The notes beneath the pieces are model-generated. The model was not told the origin of the DNA. It saw only the letters and a list, made by a program, of their open reading frames with translations, and did not search any database. DNA of 64,000 nt from positions 34,294,441 through 34,358,440 of the forward strand of contig CM026568.1 in assembly GCA_015143295.1 (NCBI GenBank), written 5' to 3'. How positions within the stretch are numbered: the stretch's first letter is position 1; every line of letters starts with the position of its first letter. This DNA comes from Tetracentron sinense. Lineage: Eukaryota > Streptophyta > Magnoliopsida > Trochodendrales > Trochodendraceae. Shown piece by piece: positions 60,232 to 64,000 of the stretch. Both the position numbers and the translations under genes were made by a program.

Positions 60232-63200
60232 TCACACAGTCAATTTCTGTGACGGATGGATAGCATTCATATGCTGAAGATGTAGTGCAGCCAATAGCCC
60301 TTGCCAGGTTTCTCCAGATGCACTGGCCACTTGAAAGTCGAGAAGCTTCTTTTGTTTCCTGTAGTAATCTTCCAATGGCTTGCTCTGGAGGAAAAAAATT
60401 ATTTTAAATTAGAAACAATTCTCTTTTCTGGTTACGAAATATAAACCCATTGAGCTCTACATGTTTTTCATTCCTAATATTTACCAATAAGAATTAGGAA
60501 TAATTGTCTGACATAGGAACACATTAAGAGCTTGTAAAAGACAGGTGCCTTGAACTTAGACCAAGTTCTTAACTTCTCACCCTGTGGATTTTTTCTTTTT
60601 CCCTTTTTTTTGTTGAAAAAATGTATTCTCTAGAGGGATGGTGCTCTAGATTCTCATAAAACTACTGAAAGTATCATATGTCAAAGAACGTATCCTTTTC
60701 TTAAGTATGGCATGTTCATGGAATTTTGGTCTTCCACCCTAGAAGGGAAACCATAAGCAAGACCTTCGTGCAACTAAGATTGTGATCCCAGGACAGACGT
60801 GAAGACAATTTCCCAGAAGACCCAAGGGGAAGTGGGAAGGAACGCTTATCTGCTTGGGTGGACTGTGTAGTGCGTACTGCCTTTGCTAGAGATAAATGCC
60901 ATCCAAAAGCAGATCATTCATTTTTTGCCCTAATAGTTTATGGTTCCTGTCAATTATACAGCAATTTCTTGCAACATGGAGTGGTCTTCAAAGACTCGAA
61001 ACTCAGGGTGTAGCATCATGGATTCACAAGGCTTTTTTTTTTTTTTGGTTTTTAAGGTATCATGTAACACACACACACACGCAGTCGGACCTCGTTACCG
61101 CTAAGGTGCCATAAGAGTAAACCTATACACTCACTCCGAAAGGACCTGACTAATAGAGGAGTTGTGGACCCTTATACACCCCTTGTGATCAGCCGATGTG
61201 GGACTAAAACAGGACAGTTCCAACAGCCAGAGAACATAGTAGAGATATTTGACATATCTGGGAGGTAAAAGATAAAGAGGGGAGAGAGCACATGTGGATT
61301 CAATATGATCAAAGAGAGCATATGCCAGTTCAGGACCTACACATTGTGGTCGTGAGCAAATAGGAGACAGGGCATTCATAGTATTACTTAAATCATAGAT
61401 AGTTCGTTTCATCACATTCTTAGGAAGGATAATGGGGTCATGGAATCATTAGCAAAAGGTGGAGCATCAAGACAATTACTATGTATTTAGTTGTTTATTT
61501 CCACCTTTGAAACCTTACATTCTAGTATTCTTTTTTTTTCTTCTCTTTATAAAAGTTTCCTAATCCCAAAAAAAAGAGGGAAAAACTGAAAAAGAAAAGG
61601 AAGGATTTCAACAAAAACAATGTTGAACTGGATATTCATGACCAAGTTTAAATCAAAAAAATCTAATGCTAAATTAGTAAAGGTTGCTATTGTAACTTCT
61701 GAGCCAAAACAAACATGGTTAATACCTGCTCGGCATAGATTCGGACTTTTTCTTCCTTGGCGCCTTCTGTATCAGCGGTGGAAGATTTCAGCTGAGTGTG
61801 CTGGGAAGGCATGTTGAGACTTATAGAACTAGAGTTGCTCATGCTAAGAGATTCTCGACAATGGGGGCAGATCCCGCTTCCAATGTGTTTTGTTACCAAG
61901 CACCCCTTTGTGCATTTGAAATTCACGACTAGATCCAGATCAGCAATTTGGTCAAGGATCTCCTGTAGTATATAAAACAATTTAAAAAAAAGAAGCATTG
62001 CTATTCCAAGTGCTGTTATTGATCTTTGAAATTTCCTATTTCCATTGGCAATTGCCATAGCATTTCATAATAGATGTTCTTAGAATAAACAACCCCATCA
62101 ATAAAAAAATACGGGTAATTACAACCATGCTTCTAAAGCTGAAATTTCCGCTTGTCTCCTTAAAATTTTAAAACAGATGATTAGGGACTAGGGAGCATGT
62201 ACAAATTCAAGAGCAGATAAAATTGCAATAGTTTAGCATTTGGGAGTATTCTGATGGGGTGTGTATTTATATCTATGAAGTGTAAGATTGTTGCAACTGA
62301 AACTCGACCAAGTCAGTTGAAAAAATCTAAATGTAGTAAACAATAGACTTACAGCTTGGATCCTTGTTCGAGGAATTCCCTCCAGAATGAACCCAGTTTC
62401 ACCTCTGTAATAACCTTCTTCCAGCCTCTTTGACAAAAGCCCAAAAATTATATCCTCTGGAACAAGCTTCCCTTGGTTCATGGCATTCGCAATCTAAAAT
62501 CGAAAAAAATGGACAAGAAAGTGGGTATTCCATCTCCAAGTTCTTTGGAAATATAAGATACATAATAAATTTTTTATTTTATTTTTTGTGAAAATTTTAC
62601 AAAACTCCAACCATGGGTTGAGATTGTTCTAAAATTTTGAAGTGCCAGTCACCATTCAAAAGAGTTTGATAGCCTTCAATATCTTGCTTTCTTTTACTTA
62701 ATATGACTAACCTGCCAGTCTTTTCACTCAAAAAATAAATAAAATCTGCCGGTCTTTTTTATGAAAGGGTTGGGCATTTTCGGAAGTCGGAACACATGAG
62801 TCTACTAAGGAAGGCGTAGCTTTACTCAAAAGATACAACCATAAAAAAAACCGAATTGCAAAATCCGAACTACCCTCCACCTTTTCCATTAATGGCGGAC
62901 GAGGCTTTCCCGATTAGGGTTTCTGAAAACTACACAAATTACCAACATGCCCTCCACAGGAAAGCAAAATAACTAACACATATTTAATGATCGGAATGAC
63001 CGAAGAACTCCTAGTACACAGTCAAATTAACACCAAATAGAAAACCAGGAAATTTTTGCCCAAATCAAACGAACCCTGAGAAGAAATTAATAACAATGAA
63101 TAAAAGAATCAATTCACAACCAAAAAAAAAAAACAAAGAAAAAGGCCAAAAAATAATAATTAAGAAAAAAAGAAATAAAAAGTAGGGGAAGAGAAGAAAG

Positions 63201-63563
63201 GGAAAACAAGAAGAAGACCTGTTTATAGAGAGAAGAACGAGGATTGAGCTCCTGACGGATGAGGGAACCCATGGAGATGTGAGGGACTTCTAGAAGCTTC
63301 GAGAGCCTCTCAGCGTACACGTGCTTCTTTGCGCTGGGGTTCCCTATGAACACCCATTTTACTCCTCTTCCTGGGATCGAACCCTCCGTTTCCTTCATCG
63401 GCGGCACCGGGAGCCGATCGCCGTTCATCTCGTACTCGTCTTCTTCGTAATAGTCGTAGTCGCAAGCGGCGGCGGCGGCGGCTCCGTAGGCTCGACTCGG
63501 AGCGAGGCTGAGACGCTGTGCCAGAGGCAATGCTGCAGTTCTCAGGCGGCAGATCCCGGCCAT
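60232..63563 (-). CDS. Probable mitochondrial adenylate kinase 7 homologue (4 exons, 291 aa)
   Basis: Adenylate kinase-fold protein, At3g01820-like. Exons on the minus strand: 63563-63219, 62493-62353, 61962-61726, 60384-60232; all are GT-AG and every junction is phase 0. Residues 1-65 look like an organelle-targeting presequence (LRTAALPLAQRLSLAPSRAY, then alanine-rich), followed by an acidic stretch. The core runs from about 68 (VKWVFIGNPSAKKHVYAERL) through VPHISMGSLIRQEL, LLSKRLEEGYYRGETGFILE and GIPRTRIQA to DLDLVVNFKC, and ends QKLTV. The P-loop is degenerate: of the canonical GxPGxGKG, Gly74, Pro76 and Lys80 remain, but the other glycines are Ser77, Lys79 and His81. The usual DGFPRT is EGIPRT. 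Nucleotide transfer may be weak or absent. The NT-C2 gene lies next to it, separated only by the chromovirus. Confidence 0.9.
61021..61090 (-). repeat. Poly-A/AC tract, possible SINE tail in adenylate kinase intron 3
   Basis: On the minus strand, TTACATGATACCTTAAAAACC leads into 15 A (61041-61027), preceded by a (GT)n tract (61080-61064). The ending resembles a retroposon 3' tail. No clear A or B boxes were found further upstream, so the source is uncertain. Confidence 0.4.
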
Positions 63564-63785
63564 GGCGGCTGAGGTTCTTGAGTTTCCCCAGCAAAAAGGG
63601 TGTTAGCGGCGAGAAGCGAAAGAGGGTTTTTGTTGGACGGCGAAATGAGGTTTTAGAGAAGAGTAATTTGGAAACGACCATTTCTAATCTCCTAATTACA
63701 TTCGTGGCCACTGTCTTTTTCGTCCATAATTTCTGGCGACTTTGAATCAGATCCAATCGGCGGAGAGTTCAATCGCATCAACAGG
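63564..63785 (-). other. Upstream region of adenylate kinase gene
   Basis: Likely 5' leader and proximal promoter of the minus-strand gene. No clear TATA box or other motif is singled out. Confidence 0.4.
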
Positions 63786-64000
63786 TCAACACGTGTCCCT
63801 GTTTACCCATGTTAACTAAAGTTAAGATTCACTAACCTTTAGAACCTTTGGTTTTAAGAAAAAAAATATTTATTTCAAGTTAGGTAGTTTTTAACCCTTA
63901 TTATTAATATTTGTTTCTAAAGTCCACGGTTAGATTCTGGAATCCTTAAGTTATTAAATATTAACCATAGTTAATAAGGATTAACATGGACACGTGTTGA
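63786..64000. mobile_element. 215-bp MITE of the 24180 repeat family
   Basis: Its ends TCAACACGTGTCC and GGACACGTGTTGA are perfect inverses. Inside, GTTAAGATTCACTAACC with CCTTTGGTTTTAAG on one side and CACGGTTAGATTC on the other mirror the unit of the long inverted repeat at 24180-25690. The right terminus coincides with the window end, so the target duplication cannot be checked. It lies upstream of the adenylate kinase gene. Confidence 0.75.

Overview
This is nuclear DNA from a flowering plant. It is AT-rich, has small-exon plant genes with canonical GT-AG introns, and is crowded with plant transposon types: Tat/Ogre-like and chromovirus LTR retrotransposons, tRNA-derived SINEs, L1-type LINEs, and hAT-like and Tourist-like MITEs. 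The proteins look like dicot or basal-angiosperm proteins rather than grass ones, but the species cannot be fixed from sequence alone. No bacterial, phage or CRISPR content was seen.

Four protein-coding genes could be rebuilt exon by exon with every reading frame closing. (1) NOP56, minus strand, 7309-11465, 8 exons, 560 aa: a box C/D snoRNP core protein with telo-box and site II motifs upstream. (2) An LRR receptor-like pseudokinase of the At3g03770 type, plus strand, 28354-34540, 7 exons, 772 aa, with a degenerate antisense LINE in its second intron. (3) An NT-C2 (EEIG1/EHBP1 N-terminal) domain protein resembling At3g01810, plus strand, 44279-51898, 8 coding exons, 1106 aa, with a 5'-UTR intron and an uORF that crosses it. 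(4) A probable mitochondrial adenylate kinase 7 homologue (At3g01820-like), minus strand, 60232-63563, 4 exons, 291 aa, with a degenerate P-loop. Genes 3 and 4 are adjacent here, and by my recollection their Arabidopsis counterparts carry consecutive locus numbers.

Two full LTR retrotransposons have exact boundaries. A 7.06-kb element (14059-21118) has near-identical LTRs, a 5-bp target duplication and a gag gene but no pol. Its 3' half holds three different tandem-repeat arrays, so it looks like a young non-autonomous Tat/Ogre-type element. A 5.28-kb Ty3/gypsy chromovirus (53729-59005, minus) has a nearly complete gag-pol with two lesions in integrase, and it separates genes 3 and 4.

The remaining DNA holds at least five hAT-like MITEs, three Tourist-like MITEs, several SINEs, a 1.5-kb inverted repeat built from about 95-bp units (24180-25690), two adjacent minisatellites beside an Ogre-like LTR remnant (39600-40560), and a 328-bp decayed piece of plastid rpoC1 in nuclear DNA (40929-41256). 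I saw no evidence for a wholly new molecular system. The most unusual items are the gag-only element with its repeat arrays, the long inverted repeat, the plastid insertion, and the two enzyme-fold proteins with altered catalytic motifs.
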